A stretch of DNA of 64,000 nucleotides from Sorangium aterium (GTDB taxonomy: Bacteria; Myxococcota_A; Polyangia; Polyangiales; Polyangiaceae). Location: contig NZ_JAQNDK010000004.1 of assembly GCF_028368935.1 (NCBI RefSeq), positions 1,674,001-1,738,000 on the forward strand, given 5' to 3'. How positions within the stretch are numbered: the stretch's first letter is position 1; each line of letters starts with the position of its first letter. Positions 41,003 to 50,319 of the stretch are shown one piece after another. The notes below the pieces were generated by a model. The model saw only the letters and a list, made by a program, of their open reading frames with translations, did no database searches and was not told the origin of the DNA. The translations under genes and the position numbers were made by a program.

Positions 41003-41131
41003 CGGGGGCTCCTCGCAGGATGGAAACGGCCGGGCAGGCGTACCGACCTGGCGATGTCGCGTCAACTGCCGCCCGCCGAGCGGAGCGCGGCGTCACAGCG
41101 CGCGGCGCTGCCGGCGGCGCCCGGCGCGGCG

Positions 41132-41974
41132 TCAGAGCGCGAGGCGGTACGCGATCAGGACGCCGATGTTGAACATGTCGACGCGCTGGGAGAGCGAGGC
41201 GAGATCGCCGGTCGGGGAGACCTTGCGCTGCTCGGGGAGGAACCAGCTCGAGTAGCGGATGTGGCTCCCGACGCTCCAGTTGTCGGCGAAGGCCCAGTCG
41301 CCGCCGAACGCGAGCCCAGCGGCGACGCCTTCGGTGCCGATCGTCGCCGCCCTGGGCCCGACATACGCCGTGTCCGAATAGGGGTTGCGATCGGCCTCGA
41401 CCGACCACGAGTCGTTGACGACGACGCCGCCGATCGTCACGCCGGCCCACCACTCCGAGCTGTGGATGCGGAGGGCGTAATAGCGAAACAGCCCATCGAG
41501 CATGAAGTAGCTGCGCGCGTGATCGCGCTCGAGGCTGCGCGCGCCGCGCGCGGCGTCGGAGGTCAGCGTCGCCGCCCAGAAGATGCCTGCGCCGAAGCCG
41601 ATGTCGCGCCAGCGGTAGAGGTTGTGGATGCCGAGGGAGACGCTCGTCTCGCCCTGCTCGCAGGCGCCCGGAGACACCGAGACGGGGCAGACGTCGGCGC
41701 CAGGGAGCGTCATCACGCCGCTGCTCACCTCCACCATGGTGTAGGGGAAACCGCGCTCGCGCGCGGCGACCGCGCGGCGGGCGGCCCTGCTCTCGTCGGC
41801 GCGGCCGGGGGTGGAGATCAGGAGCGCGGCGAGCGTGGCGGCGCACGCGGCGCCGCGCGAGCGCACGCTCGCTGATCGCGCGCTGTCACGCCCCGCCAGC
41901 GCTGCCCGGCCGCCCTGCCCGGCGCGGGCGTCGGAGGGCGCTTGCGACGTCGGGTACCGGCCGCCTGGACTCAC
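41132..41974 (-). CDS. Outer-membrane beta-barrel-like protein
   Basis: 280 residues with GTG 41974. A hydrophobic leader (CAATLAALLISTPGRADE) lies after ~40 basic residues, so a later GTG (~41866) may be the true start. The mature part alternates aromatic/hydrophobic residues (SVSLGIHNLYRWRDIGFGAG, YYALRIHSSEWWAGVTIGG, DNWSVGSHIRYSSWF) and ends in an aliphatic/Leu residue, the mark of barrels. The gene begins ten bases after the kinase stop, same strand, so the two are linked. Confidence 0.6.
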   Translation of the reverse strand: MSPGGRYPTSQAPSDARAGQGGRAALAGRDSARSASVRSRGAACAATLAALLISTPGRADESRAARRAVAARERGFPYTMVEVSSGVMTLPGADVCPVSVSPGACEQGETSVSLGIHNLYRWRDIGFGAGIFWAATLTSDAARGARSLERDHARSYFMLDGLFRYYALRIHSSEWWAGVTIGGVVVNDSWSVEADRNPYSDTAYVGPRAATIGTEGVAAGLAFGGDWAFADNWSVGSHIRYSSWFLPEQRKVSPTGDLASLSQRVDMFNIGVLIAYRLAL

Positions 41975-41984
41975 GTTCTCTGGA

Positions 41985-44294
41985 TTATAGCCATGGACCC
42001 GTCGACGAGGGGAGCGGCGAGGCGGCGTCCGTGGGCAGCGGCGGCGGCGAGGGAGGCAGGACCGGCGCTGGCGCGGCGCTGGCCGGCGGCGAGGCAGCGC
42101 CGGTGCCGTCGGGCGAACCCGCGCCTCCCGGCGTCGGGGACGGGGCCGGCGCGCCCCGGGGGACGGGCGCCGGCGGCTGCCCCTGAGGAGCGCCGCGGGC
42201 CTCGGCCGGCGCGGGGCGGCGCGGCGCAGGCCTGCGGTCGGGGCCTGCGGCCTGTGTCCCCGAGCTCTGTGGAGCGACCTGAGGGGGCGGCGCCGGGGCG
42301 GCGCCCGGCGGGCCCCCGGAGAGCTCGGCGACGAGGTGCTGGGCGGTGGTGAGCGTCGGCTGCAGCTCGAGCGCGAGCTTCGCGAGCTGGATGGCGCCGG
42401 CCTTGTCGCCGGCGTATTTCCGCCCGAGGGCGTCGGCGACGATGCGCTCGGACGACTCGCGGCGGAGCTCGGCGAGGCGCGCGTCTCCTGGCCACCGCGC
42501 GAGCGCCTGCGAGACGATCTCCTTGACGTTCTCGCGGGGCGGGGTGTCCCAGGCGTGCCTGCCCATGCAGTCGCGCGCGCGCTCGATGTGCCCTTCGATG
42601 GTGTCGCGCGCGGACGGCCCCCCGAAGGCGCCGAGGTGCCGCCCGCCGAGGAACACGACGAACCCCACCGCGCTGGCGCACGCGAGGAGGGCGGTCGCGC
42701 GCGCGATCATCGCCCGACGGGGGAGCGGCGGCGCGGCGGACTCGACGCCTTGCATGGTCGACGGGACGGGCGCAGCGTCGCGCATGGGATCGATGCCGAG
42801 GCCGATCGCCGTGCGCGCGGGCTCGTCCGCCGCGCCGCCGTGGCGAGCGGGGCTCCACGATGCGCGCGCTCCGGCGTCGAGCCGCTCCGCCGGTTCGGTG
42901 AGCGCGCCGCCGAACCGCCCGCCGCTCGAAGGCCGCTCGGCCTGGGACGACGCTGCGAGCGGCGTTGTCCACGAGGGCGCCGAGCTGAACGAGCTGGACG
43001 AAGCGCGCTCGGCGCCGCTGGCGGAGGAGCGCTCCTCCTCGCGGCGATGCGACGCGGGGTCGCTGTAGCGCGCCGCGTCGCCCCCCGGGAGGCGGGGCTC
43101 GAGGTCGCCGATGTGGGCGCTCTCGAGCGTCGGTGCGGCGATGCCGCCGATCTGGGCGGCGAGCGCGGGGGAGAGATCGAGCGATTTGGTGCGCGACTTC
43201 GAGGCCAGCTTCATGACCGCGCTGGCGCGCAGGAGCCCGGGCTGGGCGGCGATCTCCTCGGGGTCGAGCCCGCTCGCCCGGACGGCGAGGGCGAGGTCGC
43301 GGCCGAGGGCGCGCGCGTCGGGGGCCCGGTCCGAGGGCTTCTTGGCGAGGTTCTGCATCACGATCCGCGCGATGGGCTCGGGCACGTAGCTGGAGCGCGC
43401 GATGCTGCGCAGGTCCGCCGGCGGGGCGTGCGTGTGCTGGACGAGGAGCGCGACCGGCGAGTCGCCCTCGAACGGGGCGCGCCCCGCGAGGCACTGGTAC
43501 AGCATCGTCGCGATGGAGTAGACGTCCGCCGGCGGACCGACCCGCTGCCCTTCGGCGCCTTCGGGCGAGATGTACTTGGCGGTGCCGAAGATGAGCCCCG
43601 CCTGGGTGGTCATCGCCTTGTCGGCCCAGTCGAGGCGGGCGATGCCGAAGTCGAGCACCTTCACGTAATCCGGGTCCTCGCTGCGGCGGACGAGCATGAT
43701 GTTCTCGGGCTTGAGATCCCGGTGGACGATGCCCTGCGCGTGCGCCTCGCCGACCGCGTCGCACACCTGGAGGGCGATGTGGAGCGCCCTCGGGAGCGGC
43801 AGCGCCTCGCTCTCGCCGCCTGCCCCTGCCGCGGCGAGCGCGGAGAGCAGCGAGATGCCGTCGAGGTGCTCCATGACGAGGTAGAGCTCCCCGCCGATCC
43901 GGGGGTCGGCCGCTGAGGGCACGCTCCCGGTCATGAGGACCTGGACCACGTTCGGGTGGACCAGCCGGCTCGCGATCTTGGCCTCGCGGTGGAAGCGGCT
44001 CACGAGCTCTGCGTTGCTGCTGAGCTCGCGGTGGAGGATCTTCACGGCCACGTCGCGCTCGATCCCGGCCTGGAAAGCGCGGTAGACGCGGCCCATCGAG
44101 CCGATGCCGATGAGGTGGCGGGTCTGGATCTGCCCGCCGAGGGTGACGCCCACGTACGGGTCGCGCTCCGCGGCGCCGAACGTGGGGCTCTTGCGCGAGC
44201 TCGCGAGCGGGGTGCCATCGCGCGGGCAATAGAGGACGCCCGCGTCGTAGCGCTCGCCGCACGAGGGGCAGCTCTTCGCGGGGGACGGCTCCAT
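41985..44294 (-). CDS. Ser/Thr protein kinase with zinc ribbon and membrane anchor
   Basis: 769 residues from ATG 44294 (an ATG at 44327 is an alternative). Order: zinc-ribbon CPSCGERYDAGVLYCPRDG (9-27); kinase domain ~50-330 with GIGSMGRVYRA, the VAVK lysine, HRDLKPENIM, DFGIA; a disordered Ser-rich linker; one transmembrane segment (~575-597); helical TPR-like repeats; a Pro/Ala tail. APE is replaced by SPEGAEG. Typical of myxobacterial kinases of the outer signalling set. Divergent from scpA. Confidence 0.85.
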   Translation of the reverse strand: MEPSPAKSCPSCGERYDAGVLYCPRDGTPLASSRKSPTFGAAERDPYVGVTLGGQIQTRHLIGIGSMGRVYRAFQAGIERDVAVKILHRELSSNAELVSRFHREAKIASRLVHPNVVQVLMTGSVPSAADPRIGGELYLVMEHLDGISLLSALAAAGAGGESEALPLPRALHIALQVCDAVGEAHAQGIVHRDLKPENIMLVRRSEDPDYVKVLDFGIARLDWADKAMTTQAGLIFGTAKYISPEGAEGQRVGPPADVYSIATMLYQCLAGRAPFEGDSPVALLVQHTHAPPADLRSIARSSYVPEPIARIVMQNLAKKPSDRAPDARALGRDLALAVRASGLDPEEIAAQPGLLRASAVMKLASKSRTKSLDLSPALAAQIGGIAAPTLESAHIGDLEPRLPGGDAARYSDPASHRREEERSSASGAERASSSSFSSAPSWTTPLAASSQAERPSSGGRFGGALTEPAERLDAGARASWSPARHGGAADEPARTAIGLGIDPMRDAAPVPSTMQGVESAAPPLPRRAMIARATALLACASAVGFVVFLGGRHLGAFGGPSARDTIEGHIERARDCMGRHAWDTPPRENVKEIVSQALARWPGDARLAELRRESSERIVADALGRKYAGDKAGAIQLAKLALELQPTLTTAQHLVAELSGGPPGAAPAPPPQVAPQSSGTQAAGPDRRPAPRRPAPAEARGAPQGQPPAPVPRGAPAPSPTPGGAGSPDGTGAASPPASAAPAPVLPPSPPPLPTDAASPLPSSTGPWL

Positions 44295-44419
44295 CGACGG
44301 CGCTGATCCTAGCACCGCTCCCGCCATAAATTCTCGGACGGAGCGGCGTTTCGGCGCGCCGCGGCGCCCGAGGACGCTCGGACGTGGACCGACCGGCGCC
44401 TTGCGACTACGGTCGCGGC

Positions 44420-46339
44420 GTGAGCGGTTCCAAGGCGAGTGCAGCACGGGCGCGCAACGGCAGAGGGCGCGGCAACGCGGGTGCCGCCCCTGCGCCCGCC
44501 GCGCGCCAGGCCGCCCCCTCGCCGGCCCGGGAGGTCGCCTCGCCGGCCCGGGAGATCGCCTCGCCGGCGGCCGACGCAGGGCCGCGCGAGGGCGAGTACG
44601 TCGTCACGCTTCCCACGTTCGAGGGGCCGCTCGACCTGCTGCTTCACCTCATCCAGCAGCACGAGCTCGACATCCTCGACATCCCCGTGAGCTTCGTCAC
44701 GGAAAAATACCTCGAGTACCTGAAGCTCATGCGGTCGCTGTCGATCGACCTCGCGAGCGAGTACCTCGTGATGGCGGCGACGCTGACGCACATCAAGTCG
44801 AAGATGCTGCTGCCGAGCGTGCCTGCGGGGCAGGACGACGACGGGATGCCGGGCGAGGAGGAGGATCCGCGGGCGGAGCTCGTCCGGCGGCTCCTCGAGT
44901 ACCAGAAGTACAAGGTCGCCGCAGCCGACCTGGCCGAGCGCGGGACGCTCGGGCGCGACGTGTTCACGCGCGGCATGAGCGAGAGCGAGGTGCCCAAGGG
45001 CCCGGCTCCGTTCGCGCAGACGGCGATCTTCAGCCTGCTGGACGCCTTCGAGCGGGTGCTGAAGCGGACGAACGTCCAGATCGATCATGAGGTCGTCTTC
45101 GATCGCATCAGCATCACGGATCGCATCGTCGAGCTCACGGAGAAGCTCTCGGCGCGGCGCGCCATGCGGTTCGAGGATCTGCTGCTCGACAGCGTCTCGA
45201 AGGGGGGGGTGATCCCGCGCTTCGAGGTCGTGATCACGTTCCTGGCCGTGCTCGAGATGTGCAAGCTGAGGCTCATCCGGGTCCACCAGACGGACCCGCT
45301 GGCGCCCATTCACATCCAGCTCGCGGTCGCCGATGGCGCGCCGGTGGTGTTTGACGGCTCCGAGGACGGCGTGCCGATGGCATTTGACGGCTCCGAGGAC
45401 GGCGCGCCGACGGCGGAGCGGATCGAGACGGCGGGGAGCGAGGAGGCAGGAGCGCCGCCTGCTGCCGCCGAGGGCGAGAAGGCGGAGGCCGTCGAGGTGG
45501 GGCGAAGCGAGCCGGCCGGGCCGGAGCTCGTCGAGCCGGTCGAGCCGACGAGCGGAGCGCCGTCGGGAGCGGAGCCCGCGGGGGCGTCGAGCGTCGCACC
45601 GGAGAGCCTGGAGCCGGTCGAGCCCGTGGAGCAGGTGGAGGACGTCAGCGCCGAGGCGGAAGAACCGGAGCCCGCGGAGGCAGCGGAGGAGTCGAGCAGC
45701 GAACCGGCGTGGCCCGAGCCGGCCGAGCCTGTGGAGCTTGTGGAGCCGCTGGAGGACGTCAGCGCCGAGGCGGAAGAACCGGAGCCCGCGGAGGCAGCGG
45801 AGGAGTCGAGCAGCGAACCGTCATGGTCGGAGCTGGCCGAGCCTGTGGAGCCGCTGGAGGACGTCAGCGCCGAGGCAGCAGGGCTGGAGCCCGCGGAGGC
45901 TGCAGAGGAGTCGAGCAGCGAACCGTCATGGTCGGAGCTGGCTGAGCCCGTGGAAGAGCGGAACGTCGAGGCGGGGGACGCGGAGCTGGCGGAGGCCGTT
46001 GAGCCAACGAGCGGCGAACCGGCGTGGTCGGAGCTGGCCGAGCCAGCTGAGGAGCTGGCCGAGCCAGCTGAGGAGCTGGCCGAGCCAGCTGAGGAATCGA
46101 GCGGCGAAGCATCGGCGACGGACCTCCCCGGGGCCGCGGAGGAGACGAGTCGTGCGGACGACGCCGCAGCGGGCGAGCCTGCGATGGAAGCGGTGGAAGG
46201 TGATGCCGACCCGGCTCCGGGAGAGGCGGAGCGCGATGCGGTCGTGGACCCGAATGCGCACTCGGCCGCAGAGGACTTCGCAGCGCCGCCGGCAGAGGTG
46301 GATGAGGTAGACGCGGGGAGTGGCCGTGACGGTGGCTGA
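44420..46339 (+). CDS. scpA: ScpA kleisin with a long acidic repeat tail
   Basis: 639 residues from GTG 44420 (a GTG at 44384 is possible). After a ~55-residue Ala/Pro-rich head, the ScpA core spans ~60-300: VTLPTFEGPLDLLLHLIQ, EYLVMAATLTHIKSKMLLP, and the C-terminal winged-helix RFEDLLLD...VITFLAVLEMCKLRLI. Usual ScpA is ~250-280 residues. Here ~340 further residues are almost only E, A, P, S, V, with repeats: GACGTCAGCGCC-type units start at 45641, 45755, 45860 (38 and 35 residues apart) and a triple ELAEPAE. ScpA joins the SMC heads of bacterial condensin. The next gene overlaps its end by 20 bases. Confidence 0.9.
   Translation: MSGSKASAARARNGRGRGNAGAAPAPAARQAAPSPAREVASPAREIASPAADAGPREGEYVVTLPTFEGPLDLLLHLIQQHELDILDIPVSFVTEKYLEYLKLMRSLSIDLASEYLVMAATLTHIKSKMLLPSVPAGQDDDGMPGEEEDPRAELVRRLLEYQKYKVAAADLAERGTLGRDVFTRGMSESEVPKGPAPFAQTAIFSLLDAFERVLKRTNVQIDHEVVFDRISITDRIVELTEKLSARRAMRFEDLLLDSVSKGGVIPRFEVVITFLAVLEMCKLRLIRVHQTDPLAPIHIQLAVADGAPVVFDGSEDGVPMAFDGSEDGAPTAERIETAGSEEAGAPPAAAEGEKAEAVEVGRSEPAGPELVEPVEPTSGAPSGAEPAGASSVAPESLEPVEPVEQVEDVSAEAEEPEPAEAAEESSSEPAWPEPAEPVELVEPLEDVSAEAEEPEPAEAAEESSSEPSWSELAEPVEPLEDVSAEAAGLEPAEAAEESSSEPSWSELAEPVEERNVEAGDAELAEAVEPTSGEPAWSELAEPAEELAEPAEELAEPAEESSGEASATDLPGAAEETSRADDAAAGEPAMEAVEGDADPAPGEAERDAVVDPNAHSAAEDFAAPPAEVDEVDAGSGRDGG
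45560..46110 (+). repeat. Acidic repeats inside scpA
   Basis: In-frame imperfect repeats coding for Glu/Pro/Ala/Ser-rich 35-38-residue units (core DVSAEAEEPEPAEAAEESSS) at ~45641, 45755 and 45860, then three copies of an 18-21-base unit coding ELAEPAE near 46040-46095. High identity between copies points to recent expansion and makes length changes between strains likely. Confidence 0.75.
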
Positions 46340-48053
46340 TGCCGCGGCGAAGCGGCGGCGCATAGCAAAGACGACGACAGGACAGGGCGCATCGGCGCGG
46401 CTGAGGGCGGCGGCGCACGCATGGCTCGGCGAAACGAAGCGGCCGAGGGGCGGGAAGAAGGAGCCGCGTGCGCCGAAGACGACAGGGCAGGGCACGCCGG
46501 CGAAGGCGAGCGCGCAGGCCACGCCGGCGCGGTTGAGGGCAGCGGCGCACGCGTGGCTCGGCGGAACGAAGCGGCCGAGGGGGGGCGGGAAGAAGGAGCC
46601 ACGCGCGCCGAAGACGGCAGGGCAGGGCACGCCGGCGAAGGCGAGCGCGCAGGCCACGCCGGCGCGGCTGAGGGCGGCGGCGCACGCGTGGCTCGGCGGA
46701 ACGAAGCGGCCGAGGGGCGGGAAGAAGGAGCCACGCGCGCCGAAGACGGCAGGGCAGGGCACGCCGGCGAGGGCGAGCGCGCAGGCCACGCCGGCGCGGC
46801 TGAGGGCAGCGGCGCACGCGTGGCTCGGCGGAACGAAGCGGCCGAGGGGCGGGAAGAAGGAGCCGCGCGTATCGAGAGGGACGCGGCAAGATCCGGTCGC
46901 TCGCTTCCGCGCTGGCGCATGGGACCAGCTCGGTCATCCGGCGCGCCGCGCCGACGTTCCTGTCCGGAGCGCGACCACGGCGCCCGGGCTCTCTGCCGTC
47001 GCGCGCAAGCACCTGAAGGGAGTGCTGGAAGCGCTCATCTTCGTGGCGGAGCGACCGGTGCCGGCCCGGGAGCTCGCGCGCTCGGCGAATGCAGAGCACC
47101 GCGTCGTGCGAGAGTTGCTGGCCGAGCTCGTCGCGGAGTACGACGGGCGAGGGTTTCGCCTGGACGAGGTCGCCGGAGGGTATGTCTTTCGCACGAGCGC
47201 CGCATTTGCGCCCTTCGTTCGCGAGGTGACAGAGCAGAAGCCGGTCAAGATGTCTCGCGCCCAGACCGAGACGCTCGCGATCGTCGCGTACCGGCAACCG
47301 ATCACGCGGCCCGAGATCGACGAGATCCGCGGCGTGGACTCCGGCGCGGCGCTCAAGTCGCTCCTGGAGCGTGATCTCGTGAGGATCCTGGGCAAGAAGG
47401 ACGAGCCTGGGCGCCCTATGCTGTACGGCACGACGGCGCAGTTCCTCGAGTTCTTCGGCCTGAAGGCGCTCGGCGAGCTGCCCACCCTGCGCGAGTTCAC
47501 CGAGCTGACCGATGAGTCGCGCCGCGCCTATGAGCGCGAGCTCGGCGAAGAGCCGCCCGAGACGGGGGTGGTGACGTCCGGACAGGAGAGCTTCGCCGGC
47601 GCGGAGGGATCGATCCGGACGAGCGTCGCCGCCAGTGCGGGGGAAAACCTATCGGAAGACGTCGGCGCGTCGTCTGCTGCGCCGCGGGAGGGAGAGGTCG
47701 CGATGGAAGCAAGGGAAGACGAAATGCCTGAAGAGATCTCTGTCGTGGGAGCGGACGCAGCGCTTGGTGAGGCTGCTGAGAAGGACGCTTTCCAGCACGC
47801 CAACGATGTCGCGGATGAACAGCGCGACGAGGATGAAGACGACGAAGACGACGACGAAGACGAGGAGGGCGACGAAGACGAGGAGGAGGGCGACGAAGAC
47901 GACGAAGACGAGGAGGAGGGCGACGAGGACGAGGAGGAGGACGACGACGACGAAGACGAAGACGATGATGACGAGGAGGACGACGAGGACGAAGACGAGG
48001 ACGACGAAGATGATGAAGACGAGGACGACGAAGATGACGAGGACGATGACTGA
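46320..48053 (+). CDS. scpB: ScpB with basic N-terminal repeats and acidic C-terminal tail
   Basis: 577 residues from GTG 46320 (GTGs at 46326 and 46332 also possible). Residues 27-185 are four tandem units of 44-45 residues (RLRAAAHAWLGGTKRPRGGKK core), rich in Arg/Lys/Ala/Pro, reminiscent of histone-H1/AT-hook-like linkers. The ScpB two-winged-helix core is ~226-395 (LKGVLEALIFVAERPVP, SRAQTETLAIVAYRQPITRPEIDEIRGV, GRPMLYGTTAQFLEFFGL). Residues ~500-577 are nearly all Asp/Glu. Usual ScpB is ~180-200 residues. The gene overlaps scpA by 20 bases, the standard order. It binds ScpA and SMC. Confidence 0.92.
   Translation: MAVTVADAAAKRRRIAKTTTGQGASARLRAAAHAWLGETKRPRGGKKEPRAPKTTGQGTPAKASAQATPARLRAAAHAWLGGTKRPRGGGKKEPRAPKTAGQGTPAKASAQATPARLRAAAHAWLGGTKRPRGGKKEPRAPKTAGQGTPARASAQATPARLRAAAHAWLGGTKRPRGGKKEPRVSRGTRQDPVARFRAGAWDQLGHPARRADVPVRSATTAPGLSAVARKHLKGVLEALIFVAERPVPARELARSANAEHRVVRELLAELVAEYDGRGFRLDEVAGGYVFRTSAAFAPFVREVTEQKPVKMSRAQTETLAIVAYRQPITRPEIDEIRGVDSGAALKSLLERDLVRILGKKDEPGRPMLYGTTAQFLEFFGLKALGELPTLREFTELTDESRRAYERELGEEPPETGVVTSGQESFAGAEGSIRTSVAASAGENLSEDVGASSAAPREGEVAMEAREDEMPEEISVVGADAALGEAAEKDAFQHANDVADEQRDEDEDDEDDDEDEEGDEDEEEGDEDDEDEEEGDEDEEEDDDDEDEDDDDEEDDEDEDEDDEDDEDEDDEDDEDDD
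46398..46872 (+). repeat. Tandem 132/135-bp repeats in scpB
   Basis: Units begin at 46398, 46530, 46665 and 46797 (132, 135, 132 bases; the last is partial). The 135-base unit has one extra glycine codon. The copies are nearly identical in DNA, including silent positions, which suggests recent duplication or gene conversion. Confidence 0.85.
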
Positions 48054-48095
48054 ACGTTCATCCTCGTCTGAGCGTCCAGCGCGTCGCCCCGTCGC

Positions 48096-48440
48096 TCACG
48101 GCGGTGGAGCATCCGTCGGATCGGGATAGGCCTCGGCCAGCTTCGTTGCGGCGCTCCTCAGCTCGGGGTGGGCGAGGAGCTTGCGGAAGAGCCGCCAGAG
48201 CTCGGGATCGGCGAGCATCTGGAGCGGCGAGGCGGCGACCTGTTTCCTCTTCTTGCGGGGGATCGCCTCCGGACCTTTCCGTCGCAGATCCTCCATCATT
48301 CCCACGAAGCGCTTCGTGGGAAAGAGATCTCCGTGCTCCCACGCGAGCACGGTCTCCTGCTCGATGCCCAGCGCTCCGGCAAGCTCGCGGGCCGTGCAGC
48401 CGAGCTCCTGCCGGAGCTTCTTGATGTCCTCGGGGGCCAT
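48096..48440 (-). CDS. Small helix-turn-helix (XRE-type) protein
   Basis: 114 residues from ATG 48440. The HTH spans ~5-55: MAPEDIKKLRQELG, ARELAGALGIEQETVLAWEHG, FPTKRFVGMMEDL. The recognition motif WEHGDLFPTKR resembles the family of small regulators with a K/R-rich C-terminus; the rest is helical. No toxin gene is adjacent (the neighbours are scpB, convergent, and a divergent lipoprotein). Confidence 0.7.
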   Translation of the reverse strand: MAPEDIKKLRQELGCTARELAGALGIEQETVLAWEHGDLFPTKRFVGMMEDLRRKGPEAIPRKKRKQVAASPLQMLADPELWRLFRKLLAHPELRSAATKLAEAYPDPTDAPPP

Positions 48441-48518
48441 GCGGGGCGAGGGTAGCGGCCTCGAAAAAAGAAAGCGACGTCGAGCAACCGGCCGCGAGCT
48501 CCCGCCGAACTCCGCGTC

Positions 48519-50120
48519 ATGACCCATCGTTGCCCGATTCACCCCTCGTGGACCCGCGCGTTACGCGCACTGCCGCTTGCGCTCGCGCCGCTCGTGGCCT
48601 CACCCCTGTCCTGCGCGCCGGAGCTCGTCGTCCCCCCGCAACTCGATGAGGGCGGTGACGAAGAGGACGCCAACGTCGCTGGCCCCACAAACGCCGGCCC
48701 CGAGCTCCAGATCGAGCCCCCCGCGCCGCTGGACGCCGCGCCTCCGGTGCTGCGGGTGCGCGTGCTCCTCCCGGGCGTCGCGCTCGAGAGCGTCGATCCC
48801 GCCCGTGCGCTGGTCGTCCGCGGCAAGCTCAGCGCGGCGCATCTCCGGCAGATTGAGCGAGGCGAGCTGTCGACGGCGCTGTCGGAGCGCGTCGTCCCCT
48901 CGATCGCCTGGCTGAACGGGACGCCCCCTGGCGACCTCTCGCTGACCGTGGCGCCGCTCGCCCCGCTCGCGCCCGGGGAGACCTACGCCATCGCGAGCGG
49001 CAGCCCTGTGTTCTCGCACCACATCCAGATCGCCACCGAGGGCTCGCCGCCCGTGCTCTCACGGCTCTGGCCGCCGCCCGACGCCGGCGCGACCCTTGGC
49101 CTGGGGGTGTGGTGCGGCGACGCGCCCCTCCCGGAGGTGGTCGCCGCGGCGACGCTCGCGCCTGGCGGACCGGCGGGCGAGCTGCGCCGCGGCGCCGTCG
49201 ACGACATCGGCGCGCGCTGCCTGCGCTTCGAAGGGGAGCCAACCGCCACGGCGCCGCCCGACACCGACGGCTTGCGCCTCGTGGGGCCTCCGGTCGCGCT
49301 CCCGGGCGAGCCGGCGGCGGTGAGCCTCGATCCGCGTCCGTTTATGCTGGAATCGGATCCGCTTCCAGCCATCGCGGCGGCGTGCGCGCCGGACGAGCTC
49401 GCGCTCGGGCCGGGCTGTGCCCAGATCGCCGACGATCGGATCCTCGTTCGTTCGGCGGATGCGCCGCTGCTCTGGGCGATCGCGGGCGCGGGGCTCGACG
49501 AAGTCCTCGCGGTGCCGCCGGGCGAGCCGTTCGTCCTCGCTCCACTGCCGCCCTTGAGCCCCGTGGAGCTCGCCATTGCGACCGTCGACAACGCCGGGGT
49601 CGTGGAGCGCCGGACGTTCTCGGCCATGACGCTCGCCCCCATGCCCCATGTGATCATCAACGAGGTGCTGGCAAACCCCGTCGGGCCGGAGCCAGGACAG
49701 GAGTGGGTCGAGCTCTACAATGACGGTGACGTCCCTGCTGAGCTCACAGGGGTTGTACTCGCCGATGTGGGTGGTGAGACTGAATTGCCCCCTATTTCCC
49801 TCATGCCCGGCGCGTACGCTCTGGTCGTCAACGAGGACTACGTTTCTGATGATGAGCTCGACCCTCCGTCTGCTCCCGAGACGCTTCTTCTCCGCGTGCC
49901 AAAACTTGGCAACCATGGGCTGTCGAACTCGGGAGAACCGCTCAAATTGAAGGATCAAGGAGGTGCTGTCTTGTCCAGGTCGCCCGCCGCGCCCACGCCA
50001 AAGCCGGGGATGAGCCTGGCCCGCGTCGCTCCGCACGCTCCAGACGGCTCGGCTGGCTCCTTCGCGACCAGCTGGCCGACGCCCGGTCGCGTGAACATAA
50101 TGAACCAGGAGATCCCCTGA
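48519..50120 (+). CDS. Lipoprotein with C-terminal lamin-tail domain
   Basis: 533 residues. Leader with lipobox-like SPLSC near residue 32. The middle is a beta-rich segment with Pro/Ala linkers and no recognised family. The C-terminus (~375-480) matches the lamin-tail domain: VIINEVLANPVG, EWVELYNDGDVPAELTGVVL, GAYALVVNEDYV, GLSNSGEPLKLKD. Such domains occur on bacterial surface or matrix proteins. Stop at 50120. Confidence 0.7.
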   Translation: MTHRCPIHPSWTRALRALPLALAPLVASPLSCAPELVVPPQLDEGGDEEDANVAGPTNAGPELQIEPPAPLDAAPPVLRVRVLLPGVALESVDPARALVVRGKLSAAHLRQIERGELSTALSERVVPSIAWLNGTPPGDLSLTVAPLAPLAPGETYAIASGSPVFSHHIQIATEGSPPVLSRLWPPPDAGATLGLGVWCGDAPLPEVVAAATLAPGGPAGELRRGAVDDIGARCLRFEGEPTATAPPDTDGLRLVGPPVALPGEPAAVSLDPRPFMLESDPLPAIAAACAPDELALGPGCAQIADDRILVRSADAPLLWAIAGAGLDEVLAVPPGEPFVLAPLPPLSPVELAIATVDNAGVVERRTFSAMTLAPMPHVIINEVLANPVGPEPGQEWVELYNDGDVPAELTGVVLADVGGETELPPISLMPGAYALVVNEDYVSDDELDPPSAPETLLLRVPKLGNHGLSNSGEPLKLKDQGGAVLSRSPAAPTPKPGMSLARVAPHAPDGSAGSFATSWPTPGRVNIMNQEIP

Positions 50121-50319
50121 AGGATGGGGAGTTTGCCTCCGCGCGGGGCGAACTCGCCATGGGGCCGAGAAAATTCGAGCAAAGCGGGTGACGGACCCGT
50201 CTATGAGAGCTAGGTTTCAATCGAGTAGACAGACGGGTGGGGGGGCCGCCACCTGAGGAGACGCTGCCGCGCTGTGAACGCGAGCTGTGCGGCAGGTGCC
50301 TTTCGCGTGGAGTTCGGCG

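Noticed and set aside
45310-47297. Long open frames on the minus strand across scpA and scpB
   Set aside because: They come from GC-rich third positions and the in-frame repeats; only the plus-strand frames match SMC-partner proteins.
47820-48050. Serine-rich protein on the minus strand opposite scpB
   Set aside because: It is the complement of the Asp/Glu codon run; it has no ribosome site and would be almost only serine.
48096-48542. Toxin-antitoxin pair including the small HTH gene
   Set aside because: No toxin-sized gene is adjacent; neighbours are scpB and a lipoprotein read in the other direction.
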